From Geobacillus subterraneus (lineage in GTDB: Bacteria; Bacillota; Bacilli; Bacillales; Anoxybacillaceae), in NCBI RefSeq assembly GCF_001618685.1, contig NZ_CP014342.1:3348001-3412000 (forward strand): a DNA stretch of 64,000 nt, in the 5' to 3' direction. A model generated the notes under the pieces. That model saw only the letters and a list, made by a program, of their open reading frames with translations, was not told where the DNA came from and did no database searches. Both the position numbers and the translations under genes were made by a program. The stretch's first letter is position 1, and every line of letters begins with the position of its first letter. Shown in pieces: positions 34,922 to 45,432 of this stretch.

Positions 34922-35341
34922 ATGATCGGGTTAGTGAAAGGATTGGCGTATACGTTAAAAGAGTTGACGCGCGAAAAGGTGACGTACGATTACCCGCACG
35001 AGCCGCTCCCGCTCCCGGACCGGTTTCGCGGCATCCAAAAGTTTTATCCGGAAAAATGCATCGTCTGCAATCAGTGCATGAACATTTGTCCGACGGAATG
35101 CATTCAGCTGACCGGAAAAAAACATCCTGATCCGACGAAAAAAGGGAAAGTGATTGAGACGTACAACATTAACTTTGAAATTTGCATTTTATGCGATTTA
35201 TGCACGGAAGTTTGCCCGACAGAAGCGATTGTTATGACGAACAACTTCGAACTCGCTGAATACAGCCGTGATGCCCTGTATAAAGATTTGACCTGGCTCG
35301 ATGAAAACGACACGAACGTAAGAAGGGAGAATAAGCCGTGA
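34922..35341 (+). CDS. nuoI: NADH-quinone oxidoreductase subunit I
   Basis: NuoI (139 residues) carries two [4Fe-4S] clusters that pass electrons to NuoB. Both ferredoxin motifs are complete: CIVCNQCMNICPTEC and CILCDLCTEVCPTE. AGAGGGGTAGACGG precedes ATG 34922. Because nuoE, nuoF and nuoG are absent, NuoI is the likely entry point for electrons. Confidence 0.96.
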   Translation: MIGLVKGLAYTLKELTREKVTYDYPHEPLPLPDRFRGIQKFYPEKCIVCNQCMNICPTECIQLTGKKHPDPTKKGKVIETYNINFEICILCDLCTEVCPTEAIVMTNNFELAEYSRDALYKDLTWLDENDTNVRRENKP

Positions 35342-35859
35342 GCGGAACCGACATTGCTTTTTTCCTGCTCGCCCTTGCGGCCATTGCCGGCGGGGTGACG
35401 ATGCTTCAACTGACGAACGTCGTTCACATGGTCATCGCTCTCGTCATGACGTTTTTAGGCATCGCCGGGCTGTACGTCCTTCTTTCCGCCGAGTTCGTCG
35501 CCGTTGTTCAAGTGCTCATTTATTCCGGAGCCATCACGATCATTATGCTGTTTGCGATCATGCTGACGCGTCATCACGCCGATGACAAGGAGCGTCAAAC
35601 GACAGGCGGCATTTGGCATAAAGCGGCCGCCGCCCTCTCGGTTCTCGCCTTTGGCCTTGCCGTTTACTTCGGCATCCGCCGCCTCGATTTCGGCGCCGAT
35701 GGCAGCGCGCTTCCGGCCGATAACGCGAGGGAGATCGGCAAATGGCTGTATTCGTATTATACGATCCCGTTTGAAATCGTGTCCGTCATTTTGCTTGTCG
35801 CCTTGATCGGGGCGATCGTGCTGGCGAGAAAAGACGGCAAGGAGGCGGAAGACGAATGA
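35338..35859 (+). CDS. nuoJ: NADH-quinone oxidoreductase subunit J
   Basis: NuoJ (173 residues) is a membrane subunit with five helices; the [24 protein letters not shown] stretch with its mid-helix break is typical. The start is GTG 35338, overlapping the nuoI stop, and its end overlaps nuoK by 4 bp. Confidence 0.95.
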   Translation: MSGTDIAFFLLALAAIAGGVTMLQLTNVVHMVIALVMTFLGIAGLYVLLSAEFVAVVQVLIYSGAITIIMLFAIMLTRHHADDKERQTTGGIWHKAAAALSVLAFGLAVYFGIRRLDFGADGSALPADNAREIGKWLYSYYTIPFEIVSVILLVALIGAIVLARKDGKEAEDE

Positions 35860-36161
35860 CATTATCAGCGTATTTGGCGTTGGCGCTCATCTTGTTTTGC
35901 ATCGGGCTGTACGGGGCGCTCACGAAACGAAATACGGTCATTGTGCTCATTTGTATCGAGCTGATGTTAAATGCGGTCAACATCAATTTCGTCGCTTTTG
36001 CCAAATACGGCGCCCATCCCGGCGTTCACGGCCACGTGTTCGCGTTGTTTGCGATCGCCGTAGCGGCAGCGGAGGCGGCTGTCGGCTTGGCCGCACTCAT
36101 CGCCTTTTACCGCAACCGCAAAACGGTTCAAGTCGATGAAGCCAATTCATTGAAACATTAG
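35856..36161 (+). CDS. nuoK: NADH-quinone oxidoreductase subunit K
   Basis: NuoK (101 residues) has three helices with the two buried glutamates needed for proton movement: one in [19 protein letters not shown] and one in [14 protein letters not shown]. It is coupled to nuoJ by a 4-bp overlap. Confidence 0.96.
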   Translation: MTLSAYLALALILFCIGLYGALTKRNTVIVLICIELMLNAVNINFVAFAKYGAHPGVHGHVFALFAIAVAAAEAAVGLAALIAFYRNRKTVQVDEANSLKH

Positions 36162-36179
36162 AAAAGGGGATGGGGAAAG

Positions 36180-38039
36180 ATGATGAACCTGGCTTGGGTT
36201 GTGCCGCTGTTCCCGCTTTGTTCGTTTGTTTTGCTGCTGTTGTTCGGGCGGAAATGGAAGAAAGCGAGCGCCTATGTCGGCATCGCTGCCACGTTTCTGT
36301 CGCTGCTTGCGGCGCTCGGCGTGCTGGCCGGCCGCCTCGGCGGAGCGACGCATGAAGCGAACTGGACGTGGATGGAGATCGGTGACGTGACGTTGACGGT
36401 CGGGTTTTCCGTTACGGCGTTAAACGCATGGATGCTCGTTGTCGTCGCTTTTGTCAGCTGGCTCGTTCACATTTATTCGCAAGGTTATATGGCTGGGGAT
36501 GAGCGGTTTTCGACGTTTTATGCGTATTTAGGGTTATTTACGTTTGCGATGCTTGGGCTTGTGCTGTCGCCGAACTTGTTGCAGGCGTACATCTTTTGGG
36601 AGCTCGTCGGGCTCGGGTCGTTTTTGCTGATCGGGTTTTACTTCTACAAAGAAGAAGCAAAAGCGGCCGCGAAAAAGGCGTTTATTATGACGCGCATCGG
36701 TGATGTCGGCTTTTTTATCGGCATGCTGCTCTTGTTTTGGCAGACGAAAAGCTTTGATTACGACGACATTTTCCGCGCCGTTGGCGACGGCACGCTGTCG
36801 CCCGGCATGACGGCACTGACGGCCATCCTCATTTTCATCGGCGCCATCGGCAAGTCCGGGCAGTTCCCGCTCCATACGTGGCTTCCGGATGCGATGGAAG
36901 GCCCGACGCCCGTGTCGGCGCTCATCCACGCCGCGACGATGGTGGCGGCCGGGGTGTACCTCGTAGCGGCGCTGTTCCCGCTCTATGAGGCAAGCGAAGC
37001 TGCTATGATGACCGTGGCGGTGATCGGCGGGGGGACGGCGATTTTTGCCGCGACGATCGGCCTGGTGCAGACGGACATTAAACGTGTCCTCGCCTATTCG
37101 ACGATCAGCCAGCTCGGCTATATGATGCTCGCGCTCGGCTCGGGCAGCTATGTCGCCGCCATCTTCCATTTAACGACGCACGCCTTTTTCAAAGCGTTGC
37201 TCTTTTTGGCCGCCGGCAGCGTCATTCACGCCGTCCATACGCAAAACATTGAAGAAATGGGCGGGCTTTGGCGGCGGTTGCCGTGGACCGCGCCGCTCTT
37301 TCTTGTCGGGGCGCTGTCGATCAGCGGGGTTCCGCTGTTTGCCGGCTTTTTCAGCAAGGATGAAATTTTAGCCGCCGCTTGGGCGAACGGACCGGTCGAG
37401 CTCTTTTGGCTGGCGGTCGCCGCAGCGCTGTTGACGTCATTTTACATGTTCCGGCTCTTTTTCCTCGTCTTTGCCGGCGAGGCGCGACATCGCCATGATG
37501 GCGACGTCCATGAAGCGCCGATGTCGATGGTCGGGCCGATGGTCGTGCTCGGCGTATTATCAGTCGCTGCCGGGTACATTCAAACCCCTTGGTTTGGCTC
37601 GTTTCTCGGCGAGTGGCTGACCGACGGGGCGTACCATCATGAAGCGGCGCCCGGATGGATCGCGGTTGTGGCGACGATCGTGTCGCTTGCGGGAATTTTC
37701 CTTGCCTGGCTCATGTACGGAAAGCGGACCGTGCCGCGCGACTGGTTGTCCGCACGTGCGCCGCACGGGTACGAATTGTTGCGCCGCCACTATTACATTG
37801 ACGACCTTTACCGGTGGACCGTTGTGGCGATTGTGTCATTCATTAGCCGCCTGTTGGCGTATGTCGACCGTTACCTTGTGGAAGGGCTCGTTCGGCTTGT
37901 CACCGGCACGGTGAGCGCCGCCGCTTCCGCCGGATCGCGCGGGCAAAACGGGCAAGCGCAGACGTACGGGGCGGTGACGGTGGCCGGATTGGCCATTTTG
38001 GTCGTCATCTTCGCGTTGACAGGGGGGGACTGGCTATGA
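36180..38039 (+). CDS. nuoL: NADH-quinone oxidoreductase subunit L
   Basis: NuoL (619 residues) is the distal antiporter-like subunit with the long lateral helix at its C-terminal side. The proton-path Glu lies in IFWELVGLGSFLLIG and the Lys/His region in GKSGQFPLHTWLPDAMEGPTPVSALIHAATMV. ATG 36180 is followed by a second ATG. It overlaps nuoM by 4 bp. Confidence 0.96.
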   Translation: MMNLAWVVPLFPLCSFVLLLLFGRKWKKASAYVGIAATFLSLLAALGVLAGRLGGATHEANWTWMEIGDVTLTVGFSVTALNAWMLVVVAFVSWLVHIYSQGYMAGDERFSTFYAYLGLFTFAMLGLVLSPNLLQAYIFWELVGLGSFLLIGFYFYKEEAKAAAKKAFIMTRIGDVGFFIGMLLLFWQTKSFDYDDIFRAVGDGTLSPGMTALTAILIFIGAIGKSGQFPLHTWLPDAMEGPTPVSALIHAATMVAAGVYLVAALFPLYEASEAAMMTVAVIGGGTAIFAATIGLVQTDIKRVLAYSTISQLGYMMLALGSGSYVAAIFHLTTHAFFKALLFLAAGSVIHAVHTQNIEEMGGLWRRLPWTAPLFLVGALSISGVPLFAGFFSKDEILAAAWANGPVELFWLAVAAALLTSFYMFRLFFLVFAGEARHRHDGDVHEAPMSMVGPMVVLGVLSVAAGYIQTPWFGSFLGEWLTDGAYHHEAAPGWIAVVATIVSLAGIFLAWLMYGKRTVPRDWLSARAPHGYELLRRHYYIDDLYRWTVVAIVSFISRLLAYVDRYLVEGLVRLVTGTVSAAASAGSRGQNGQAQTYGAVTVAGLAILVVIFALTGGDWL

Positions 38040-39613
38040 GCTTTTTGTCGCTGCTCGTCTTTTCGCCGTTGTTAGGCATCATGTTGCTGGCGTTTGTCCG
38101 CCGAACGGATGCAAAAATGATTCAATGGCTCGGGACGGCTGCCACCGTGCCGCCGTTATTGCTGGCGTTGTTCGCGTTCATTCAGGCGGGGCGCGGCTTC
38201 CGTCTTGAGCAGCTCGATGAAGCGCACGATTGGGTGCGGCTTGCTGACCTCCCGTTTTTCACGGACGCGGCGTATGTGATCCGCTATGAGCTTGGCATCG
38301 ACGGACTGTCGCTTCTGTTTATCGTCCTGACCGCCGTGCTCGGGACGTTGGCCGCTGTCGCGTCCTTGCTTGTCAAAGTGGAGAAAAAAGGATATTTTAT
38401 GTGGCTGCTTGCGCTGGAGATCGGCATGCTGGGCGTGTTTGCCGCCGCCAATTTCATCTGGTTTTTCCTCTTCTTAGAGGTGACGCTTGTCGCTATGTTT
38501 TTGCTCGTCGGCAAATGGGGCGGCTTTGAGCGCGAACGGGCGGCGTACAGCTATTTGCTGTACAACGGGCTCGGCTCGGCGCTGTTGCTCGTGGTGATCG
38601 CCGTGCTTGTCGCCCGCACCGGAACGGCGAATTTCGCGTTGCTCCGTGACATGTTACATAATCCGATCGCCGAAGGGCAGCTGATCGCCCCGCTGACGTC
38701 AGAGGCGCGGCACTGGCTGCTTGGCGGGTTGCTGCTGGCGTTCGCCTTCAAGCTGCCAGCCGTTCCGCTTCATCGCTGGCTCATCCGCGTTCACGTTGAA
38801 GCGCCGCCGCCGGTCGTGATGCTTCACGCCGGAGTATTGTTGAAAATTGCGGCATACGGGATGATTCGTTTCGGGATCGGCCTGTTTCCGGATGAGTTTC
38901 GCGCGTTTGCCGGCGCCATCGCCGTGCTCGGGGTCATTAACATTCTATACGGCGCGCTGTTGGCGCTTCGGCAGCGCGAGCTGAAACATGTGCTGGCCTA
39001 TTCGAGCGTATCGCATATGGGGGTCGTGCTCGTCGGCCTTGGCGCACTCAATGAGGCCGGCATTCAAGGGGCGGTGTTCCAGTCGGTCGCCCACGGGCTC
39101 ATCGCCGCCTTGTCGTTTTTACTCGTCGGCGTTCTCGCCAACCGGGTCGGCACGACCGACATTCGCCGCCTTGGCGGGCTGGCGAAAGCGATGCCGCTTT
39201 TTTCCGGATATTTGTTAACGGCGGCGCTCGCCTTGCTCGGTTTGCCGGGGCTTGCCGGATTTGTCGGCGAATTTACCGCTTTCCTTGGACTGTTTGAAAC
39301 GAAGCCGGCCCTCGCGGCGGCTGGGGCACTCGGGTTGATTTTCGCGGCCGTTTATTCGCTGCGGGCCATTCTTGACATCACATTCGGCCGCGCCCGCGAG
39401 CGATATGAATCGCCGTTCAATCTGCGCGGACCGCAAGAATCTGCAGCGAGTTTAAGCGAGCCGCGGGGGACCGCCATCGATTTGCAAGCGAAAGAAGCCG
39501 TGCCGGCGTTCGTCCTCGTCGCCTTGATCGTGGTGGTCGGCGTGTATCCGCAGCTATTGGCTGGGCCGCTTGCTGCCGTGATAGAGACGATGATGAACGG
39601 GTTAGGGGGTTGA
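38036..39613 (+). CDS. nuoM: NADH-quinone oxidoreductase subunit M
   Basis: NuoM (525 residues) is the second antiporter-like proton pump. It has the Glu in FFLFLEVTLVAMFLLVG, the Lys in LAFAFKLPAVPLHRWL and the HVLAYSSVSHMGVVLVGL segment. It ends within the start region of nuoN. Confidence 0.95.
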   Translation: MSFLSLLVFSPLLGIMLLAFVRRTDAKMIQWLGTAATVPPLLLALFAFIQAGRGFRLEQLDEAHDWVRLADLPFFTDAAYVIRYELGIDGLSLLFIVLTAVLGTLAAVASLLVKVEKKGYFMWLLALEIGMLGVFAAANFIWFFLFLEVTLVAMFLLVGKWGGFERERAAYSYLLYNGLGSALLLVVIAVLVARTGTANFALLRDMLHNPIAEGQLIAPLTSEARHWLLGGLLLAFAFKLPAVPLHRWLIRVHVEAPPPVVMLHAGVLLKIAAYGMIRFGIGLFPDEFRAFAGAIAVLGVINILYGALLALRQRELKHVLAYSSVSHMGVVLVGLGALNEAGIQGAVFQSVAHGLIAALSFLLVGVLANRVGTTDIRRLGGLAKAMPLFSGYLLTAALALLGLPGLAGFVGEFTAFLGLFETKPALAAAGALGLIFAAVYSLRAILDITFGRARERYESPFNLRGPQESAASLSEPRGTAIDLQAKEAVPAFVLVALIVVVGVYPQLLAGPLAAVIETMMNGLGG

Positions 39614-39618
39614 TCGAC

Positions 39619-41112
39619 ATGAATGATGTATGGCAAGCGAATTGGAGCATGATGGCACCCGAATGGATCGTCCTCGCGGCGGCGGTTGTGCTGCTGTTGG
39701 TTGATTTGGCCATGCCGAAGGAGCGAAGCCGCCGTCCGCTCGCCTGGGGCGCCGCCGCTGGCGCGGTGCTCGCGCTCATCGCGACGGCGGTGATGATTCC
39801 AGCCGAGCCGGTTTCGATTTTGCATGATACGTTCCGATTGGATGGGTTTGCGAAAGCGTTCAAGCTCATCCTATTAGCCGGCGGGGCGCTCGCGCTTCTT
39901 CTTGTCGCTGAGTGGGCGCCGAAAGAAGGGAGCCGCTACCGCGGGGAATTTGCCTATATGATGCTGTTTGCGTTGCTTGGAGCGATGATGACAGCATCAA
40001 GCGGCGATTTGCTGACCTTGTTCGTCAGCATTGAACTGTTGACCGTATCGTCGTACATTTTGGCCGGCTTGCGCAAAACCGCCACATCGTCAAACGAGGC
40101 CGCGCTGAAATACGTCATTAACGGCGGCATCGCCACCGCCATCATGCTGTTTGGCATGAGCTACGTGTTCGGCTTGACCGGGACGACGAAGCTCGGCGAT
40201 ATCGCGCGCCAGCTGCAAGAGACGAACGAGCCGTACATGCTTGGTTTGGCCTTCCTTCTATTGCTGATTGGCGTTTCGTTTAAGCTGGCGACCGTCCCGT
40301 TCCATATGTGGGCGCCGGACGTGTACGAAGGGGCGCCCGTTCCGGCGACAGCGTTTTTTTCCGTCGTGTCGAAAACGGCCGGTTTTGTTCTTCTCCTCCG
40401 CCTGTTTGTGACGATTTTTGCCGCCGCGCCGGCAGAAGGCCGGGATCCGTCGTCGCTCTTGTTATCGATGCAGCCAGTGATCACCGTGCTGGCCGGGCTG
40501 ACGATGATCATCGGCAACGTTGTGGCGCTAAGGCAGCGGAGCTTAAAGCGGCTGCTTGCCTACTCGAGCATCGCCCATGCGGGCTACTTGCTCGCCGGGT
40601 TTGCCGCCATGTCGTGGGCGATGATCGATTCGCTTTGGATTTACTTGCTTGCTTACGTGTTTATGAACATCGGGGCGTTTGCCATCGTGGCGCATATTGT
40701 GAACGAAACCGGATCCGATGATTTGGACGGACTCGCCGGCTTATACCGGCACCGCCCGCTGTTGGCTGCAGCGCTCGGGCTGTTTTTGCTCTCGCTCGCC
40801 GGCATTCCAGGGACAGCCGGATTTATCGCCAAGCTCTATTTGTTCATCGGCCTTGTCGTCACCGAGCCGGGCCATTACGTGCTCGCTGCGGTGATGGCGG
40901 TAACGACCGTCATCTCGTACGTCTACTATTTCAACTTGCTCGTCCAGCTCTTTTTCCGCCCGGCTTCCCTCGCGCCATTGCGGCGTTTGCCGGCCGGGCT
41001 GTCGACCGCCGTAGTCGTTTGCGCGCTCGGGACGTTGGCGATCGGTTGGGCGCCGGGGCTTGCGTACGATGTGCTCGCCCAGTTCGGCCACTTTGGCGAT
41101 TTTTTTCCGTAA
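39619..41112 (+). CDS. nuoN: NADH-quinone oxidoreductase subunit N
   Basis: NuoN (497 residues) is the third antiporter-like subunit. The Glu in LTLFVSIELLTVSSYIL and the Lys in GVSFKLATVPFHMWAPDVYEGAPVP match the family. ATG 39619 lies 9 bp after AGGGGG; TTG 39610 overlaps the nuoM stop. It is the last gene of the operon and a terminator follows. Confidence 0.95.
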   Translation: MNDVWQANWSMMAPEWIVLAAAVVLLLVDLAMPKERSRRPLAWGAAAGAVLALIATAVMIPAEPVSILHDTFRLDGFAKAFKLILLAGGALALLLVAEWAPKEGSRYRGEFAYMMLFALLGAMMTASSGDLLTLFVSIELLTVSSYILAGLRKTATSSNEAALKYVINGGIATAIMLFGMSYVFGLTGTTKLGDIARQLQETNEPYMLGLAFLLLLIGVSFKLATVPFHMWAPDVYEGAPVPATAFFSVVSKTAGFVLLLRLFVTIFAAAPAEGRDPSSLLLSMQPVITVLAGLTMIIGNVVALRQRSLKRLLAYSSIAHAGYLLAGFAAMSWAMIDSLWIYLLAYVFMNIGAFAIVAHIVNETGSDDLDGLAGLYRHRPLLAAALGLFLLSLAGIPGTAGFIAKLYLFIGLVVTEPGHYVLAAVMAVTTVISYVYYFNLLVQLFFRPASLAPLRRLPAGLSTAVVVCALGTLAIGWAPGLAYDVLAQFGHFGDFFP

Positions 41113-41121
41113 CGGTACAAT

Positions 41122-41152
41122 AAGGGGAGAGGAAACGCCTCTCCTCTTTTTT
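41122..41152 (+). terminator. Terminator of the nuo operon
   Basis: AAGGGGAGAGG and CCTCTCCTCTT pair with one G-U, enclose a 5-base loop and run into TTTT. Confidence 0.9.
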
Positions 41153-41249
41153 GTTGGACGGAGATCTCCCCAGCCTCTTCACCGAAGCAGGGATGGCAAC
41201 CGTACAAAAATCAGGGGAGGCGGACGATAGAAAAGAGGTGAATAGGAAG

Positions 41250-41489
41250 ATGATGCCGATCGTCGGGCAACAGGCGTTAATTTCCATTATCGTTCATTTG
41301 GCGTTTATCGCCGTGACATGGTGGACGCTGCAAGCCGTGCGGATTGATGTGTTGCTGAAGCCGAACCGCGTCGTTCAAGGGCGGCTTTTGTACATTTTAC
41401 TCACGATTGCCATCGGTTCGACCGTCGCGAACTTTTTCCTTGACTATTGGGCGTGGTCGACCGATTTGCCGTATTTGTTCCGCGAGTAG
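41250..41489 (+). CDS. ywzB: DUF1146 family membrane protein (YwzB-like)
   Basis: This 79-residue protein has two membrane segments (about 8-30 and 45-66) and fits the DUF1146 family, whose function is unknown. It lies upstream of ywmB and murA1, as in B. subtilis. ATG 41250 has AGAGGTG 9 bp upstream; the open frame begins 33 codons earlier, inside the nuo terminator, so that start is rejected. Confidence 0.82.
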   Translation: MMPIVGQQALISIIVHLAFIAVTWWTLQAVRIDVLLKPNRVVQGRLLYILLTIAIGSTVANFFLDYWAWSTDLPYLFRE

Positions 41490-41791
41490 GGGGAATGGGG
41501 GCGGAGCGGCATCGTCCCATCCATCTCCCGCCCGGTGATGCTTTTGCCCCACAGCAGTCTTGACCATCTGTGTCCGCGCTCGATGGCCGACACAGTTTGA
41601 CGCCCGGCCTCCCATCTGCCTTCCGCCGTGCGCCCGGCCATGGGCGCTTTCCACCGTAGTGAGCGGCGTTGTCCGCCCGCTCTTTTTTATGTATGAAAAC
41701 GATTTCAAAAATCGTTCGTTGTCGATTTTTTTGACGTATGTTCCCTTGTCTGGTGGCAACAATAACAACTAAGGAGAGGAAGGGAACGGAG

Positions 41792-42556
41792 ATGAGAAAG
41801 ATGAGAAAAAACCAGATGAAATGGCTGGCGGCGCTTATGCTCACGAGCCTGTTTTTGGCCGCATGGCACTATCGGACGGAAGGCGCGCGGGGAGACGAAT
41901 GGTCGAGACCGTTGGAAACGATGGCGCACACATTAACGCAACACGGTGCTTCGCTCGGCCGCTGGGTCATTTACACAAGAGAGTATGCCCACGATATTCA
42001 AAATGATGCGGACTTTTACAAAAAAATGGCCGAATTGAAACAAACGTATCGTTCGTTTCGCTGGTCGTTGGACAAAACAAGCCATTGGCAAAAAGCGATC
42101 GGCACAAATGAACACCCCTTCTTTCAAGAAGAAATTCAGCTCGTGATGACCGTCACAAACGGGACGCCGCAAACGTATATCCTCTATGAAGCAACCGGCC
42201 CAACATGGAGCCAATCTAGGTGGAAAGAAGCAGCACAACACATCCAGACAAAGACGAACGGATTATTTGTGAACGATCCTACATTTTATGCTTGTATTGA
42301 AGGCGAGTTCAATGATAATATGAAAGGTGGTTTGTTTGACCAAGCTTCTCAATTGCTGCGAGACTTTCAAGCGACGCCTGTCGAGTGGTTGCGGGAAGAG
42401 TCATTCGTCTCCCTGTCTGCATATACTGGGCAGTGGAAGAACGTTCTCCCGGCCGCCAATCACCAGCCGATCAACATTCAGCTCGCCTTGAGAGAAAGAT
42501 TGGGCGGCAAGACGCGCGTCGTTGTTGGAACCCCAATCATTACCATTGAATATTAA
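41792..42556 (+). CDS. ywmB: YwmB family protein (TATA-box-binding-protein-like fold)
   Basis: This 254-residue protein begins with a membrane anchor or signal segment (about residues 8-24), so it is probably outside the cell membrane. It matches the YwmB family, described only by a fold resembling TATA-binding protein. Its function is unknown. Its end overlaps the region just upstream of murA1 and the position before murA1 and spoIID is conserved in Bacillus, hinting at an envelope or sporulation role. AAGGAGAGGAAGGG lies upstream of ATG 41792. Confidence 0.78.
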   Translation: MRKMRKNQMKWLAALMLTSLFLAAWHYRTEGARGDEWSRPLETMAHTLTQHGASLGRWVIYTREYAHDIQNDADFYKKMAELKQTYRSFRWSLDKTSHWQKAIGTNEHPFFQEEIQLVMTVTNGTPQTYILYEATGPTWSQSRWKEAAQHIQTKTNGLFVNDPTFYACIEGEFNDNMKGGLFDQASQLLRDFQATPVEWLREESFVSLSAYTGQWKNVLPAANHQPINIQLALRERLGGKTRVVVGTPIITIEY

Positions 42557-42587
42557 TATAGAGAAATTGGACGCGGAGGGGAATACC

Positions 42588-43892
42588 TTGGAAAAGATCA
42601 TCGTCCGTGGCGGAAACCGGTTGAGCGGCACCGTCAAAGTGGAAGGCGCAAAAAATGCCGTTTTGCCCGTCATCGCTGCCACCTTATTAGCGACGAAAGG
42701 AACTAGTACGATTCATGATGTGCCTGCTCTTTCCGATGTATATACGATCAGTGAAGTGCTCCGCTATTTAGGCGCCGATGTGCGCATCGCCGGCAATGCC
42801 GTGATGGTCGATGCCACCGGTCCGTTAACGGTGGAAGCGCCGTTTGAGTACGTCCGGAAAATGCGCGCTTCTGTGCTCGTGATGGGGCCGCTGTTGGCGC
42901 GCAACGGCCGGGCCCGCGTTGCGCTGCCGGGCGGTTGCGCCATTGGTTCGCGCCCGATTGATCAACATTTAAAAGGCTTTGAAGCGATGGGCGCCTCCGT
43001 GAAAGTCGGCAACGGCTTTATTGATGCAGAAGTGAACGGCCGTCTCCGCGGCGCGAAAGTATATTTAGACTTCCCGAGCGTCGGAGCGACAGAAAATATT
43101 ATGATGGCGGCTGTGCTCGCTGAAGGCACGACCGTGATTGAAAACTGCGCCAAGGAGCCGGAAATCGTTGATTTGGCGAACTTTTTGAACGCGATGGGTG
43201 CGAAAATACGCGGCGCCGGCACCGGAACGATCCGCATCGAAGGGGTCGACGAGCTTGTCGGCACGGCGCATACAGTCATCCCGGACCGCATCGAAGCCGG
43301 CACGTTTATGGTCGCAGCGGCCATCACCGGCGGCAATGTCCTCGTGCAAGGAGCGGTTCCCGAACATTTAAGCTCGCTCATTGCCAAGTTGGAAGAAATG
43401 GGCGTGACGGTCATTGAAGAGGAAAACGGCGTTCGTGTCATCGGACCGGAAACGTTGAAAGCAGTCGACATCAAAACGATGCCATACCCAGGGTTTCCGA
43501 CCGACATGCAATCGCAAATGATGGCTCTCTTGTTAAAAGCCGAAGGCACAAGCATGATCACCGAGACGGTATTTGAAAATCGCTTCATGCATGTGGAAGA
43601 ATTCCGCCGGATGAACGCGGATATTAAAATTGAAGGGCGCTCCGTTATTATTAACGGCCCGTGCCAGCTGCAAGGCGCCGAAGTGGCGGCCACCGATTTG
43701 CGCGCCGCTGCCGCTTTGATTTTGGCCGGCCTCGCAGCGGACGGTTATACGCGCGTGACTGAGCTGCGCCATCTTGACCGCGGCTATGTCCGCTTCCATG
43801 AAAAGTTGGCTGCGCTTGGGGCCGACATTGAACGCGTCCGCGAAGAAACGGAACAACTCGACCAAGTTGAAGCGATCGAATGGAATGGATAA
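42588..43892 (+). CDS. murA1: UDP-N-acetylglucosamine 1-carboxyvinyltransferase, main copy (MurA1/MurAA type)
   Basis: This 434-residue enzyme catalyses the same first step of peptidoglycan synthesis as the copy at 6102. Catalytic Cys117 lies in [19 protein letters not shown] 42588 ([16 protein letters not shown]) is chosen because GGAGGGG lies 8 bp upstream; the frame opens 22 codons earlier inside ywmB. By position next to ywmB and spoIID it corresponds to B. subtilis murAA, the essential copy. Confidence 0.95.
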   Translation: MEKIIVRGGNRLSGTVKVEGAKNAVLPVIAATLLATKGTSTIHDVPALSDVYTISEVLRYLGADVRIAGNAVMVDATGPLTVEAPFEYVRKMRASVLVMGPLLARNGRARVALPGGCAIGSRPIDQHLKGFEAMGASVKVGNGFIDAEVNGRLRGAKVYLDFPSVGATENIMMAAVLAEGTTVIENCAKEPEIVDLANFLNAMGAKIRGAGTGTIRIEGVDELVGTAHTVIPDRIEAGTFMVAAAITGGNVLVQGAVPEHLSSLIAKLEEMGVTVIEEENGVRVIGPETLKAVDIKTMPYPGFPTDMQSQMMALLLKAEGTSMITETVFENRFMHVEEFRRMNADIKIEGRSVIINGPCQLQGAEVAATDLRAAAALILAGLAADGYTRVTELRHLDRGYVRFHEKLAALGADIERVREETEQLDQVEAIEWNG

Positions 43893-43897
43893 TGGCG

Positions 43898-43943
43898 AAA
43901 AAACGACCGTGAACTACCTTTGGTAGGGAATGGTCGTTTTTTT
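43898..43943. terminator. Terminator of murA1
   Basis: AAAAAACGACC and GGTCGTTTTTT form an 11-bp stem, with a second small stem CTACC/GGTAG in the loop. It is flanked by A and T runs, so it may work in both directions. Confidence 0.88.
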
Positions 43944-44275
43944 ATCCTCGCCTGCGCTCCGACTTGCCAGCGAACATCATCCCCATCGGGAGCACAACTC
44001 CGCTAGAAAAAGCCGATCAAAACTTCTGAATGTCTGGTTTTTTCCTTATCACGTGGAGACAGGCATCTCGTTTCCCAACCATACGTGTCCCCTTATCCGG
44101 CTTGACGATTCGCAAGAAAACGTGCGAACTCGTGGTCTTTATTTAAGACGGGATGACACGCGAAAGAAAACTGTCATATATACTTGTCCGAGCCCATAAC
44201 TATAGTAACGAACCGAGCAGGCATTGATTCGTAATGTCCGCTTGTGCTCGAAAAATGCATATTGGGGGCTCGGCT
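43944..44275 (+). other. 332-bp gap between murA1 and spoIID
   Basis: No gene is convincing here. It holds the murA1 terminator edge and a candidate SigE promoter near 44173-44202. Nothing else stands out. Confidence 0.5.
44173..44202 (+). promoter_or_regulatory. Candidate SigE promoter of spoIID
   Basis: GTCATATAT at 44173-44181 resembles the SigE -35 (kmATATTT), and CATAACTA at 44195-44202 resembles the -10 (CATACAnT), with a 13-bp spacer. B. subtilis spoIID is transcribed by SigE. Confidence 0.45.
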
Positions 44276-45304
44276 ATGGTGAAACGACTGAAACCAGTCA
44301 TCGTACTCGCACTATGCCTGTTTGTCGCCATTCTCGTCATTCCGGCGGCACTCGTTTTACCTTTTTACGACGGGAAGGTGGCCAAATTGGCGGAACAACT
44401 GCACAAGCAAGAACAAATCCAACGTTCGCAGGCAGCCGAAGGGCCGTCCGTTGACGTGGCGGTCTACCGAAGCAAAGAGCAACGCGTCGAAAAAATTCCC
44501 CTCGAGCAATATGTCATTGGCGTTGTGGCGGCGGAAATGCCGGCTGAGTTTGAACTGGAGGCGTTAAAGGCACAAGCGCTGACGGCAAGAACGTACATCG
44601 TCAAACAGCTGCTCGCCAACCAGCCGTTTCGCCTGCCGGAAGGCGCAAACGTGACGGATACGGTGACGCATCAAGTGTATTACAGCGATGACGAATTGCG
44701 AAAGTTATGGGGAAGCGACTACGATTGGAAAATGAAAAAAATCACGAAAGCGGTTCTTGATACGCGCGGACAAATTTTAACGTATAACAACGAGCCGATC
44801 GAAGCGCTCTTTTTTTCCACAAGCAACGGGTATACGGAAAATTCAGAGGCATACTGGCAAAACGCGTTTCCGTATTTAAAAAGCGTCGCCAGCCCGTGGG
44901 ACAAACAATCACCAAAGTTTTACCAGCGAAAAACGATGACGGTGGCGGAATTTGAGCGCCGTCTTGGGGTGGAGCTATCTGCCGACGGTTCGGTCGGCGT
45001 CATTTTATCGCGTACGCCCGGCCACCGTGTCGGTGAGGTGAAAGTGGGCGGCAAGACACTCACCGGCCGCGAGGTGCGCGAACGGCTCGGCTTGCCGTCG
45101 ACCGACTTTACATGGGTGCGCAAAGGCGATGAAATCATCATCACGACGAAAGGCTACGGACATGGCGTCGGCATGAGCCAATATGGCGCCAACTTCATGG
45201 CGAAAGAAGGAAAAACGTACGCCGACATCGTCAAACATTATTACCGCGGTGTCCGCATCTCCTCGGCGACCGCTTTTTTAAACAAGTTGACGGTGAAAAA
45301 ATAA
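44276..45304 (+). CDS. spoIID: Stage II sporulation protein D (SpoIID)
   Basis: SpoIID is a membrane-anchored lytic transglycosylase that cuts peptidoglycan so the mother cell can engulf the forespore. The 342 residues start with one membrane helix (about 7-28). The catalytic Glu87 lies in [20 protein letters not shown], followed by ARTYIV and the C-terminal [17 protein letters not shown]. Size matches B. subtilis (343). ATG 44276 has only GGGGG upstream; the frame opens 14 codons earlier but with poor residues. Confidence 0.95.
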   Translation: MVKRLKPVIVLALCLFVAILVIPAALVLPFYDGKVAKLAEQLHKQEQIQRSQAAEGPSVDVAVYRSKEQRVEKIPLEQYVIGVVAAEMPAEFELEALKAQALTARTYIVKQLLANQPFRLPEGANVTDTVTHQVYYSDDELRKLWGSDYDWKMKKITKAVLDTRGQILTYNNEPIEALFFSTSNGYTENSEAYWQNAFPYLKSVASPWDKQSPKFYQRKTMTVAEFERRLGVELSADGSVGVILSRTPGHRVGEVKVGGKTLTGREVRERLGLPSTDFTWVRKGDEIIITTKGYGHGVGMSQYGANFMAKEGKTYADIVKHYYRGVRISSATAFLNKLTVKK

Positions 45305-45330
45305 CGGAGCATCTGCTCCGGCTTTTTTTT
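45305..45330 (+). terminator. Terminator of spoIID
   Basis: CGGAGC/GCTCCG with an ATCT loop is followed by GC and eight T. Confidence 0.85.
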
Positions 45331-45382
45331 GCATAAAACGAGGCCGAACGGCAAAAAATAAGCAAAAAAAATTGTTTGCGGC

Positions 45383-45414
45383 GTGTATATCTTTCCCTCT
45401 TTCTGTTCAAAATG
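45383..45414 (+). promoter_or_regulatory. Candidate SigF promoter of spoIIQ
   Basis: GTGTATA at 45383-45389 and GTTCAAAATG at 45405-45414 are 15 bp apart. The -10 differs from the SigF consensus GGnnRnARTR at one base. B. subtilis spoIIQ is known to be SigF-dependent. Confidence 0.6.
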
Positions 45415-45432
45415 GTTGCTGAGGTGATGAAC

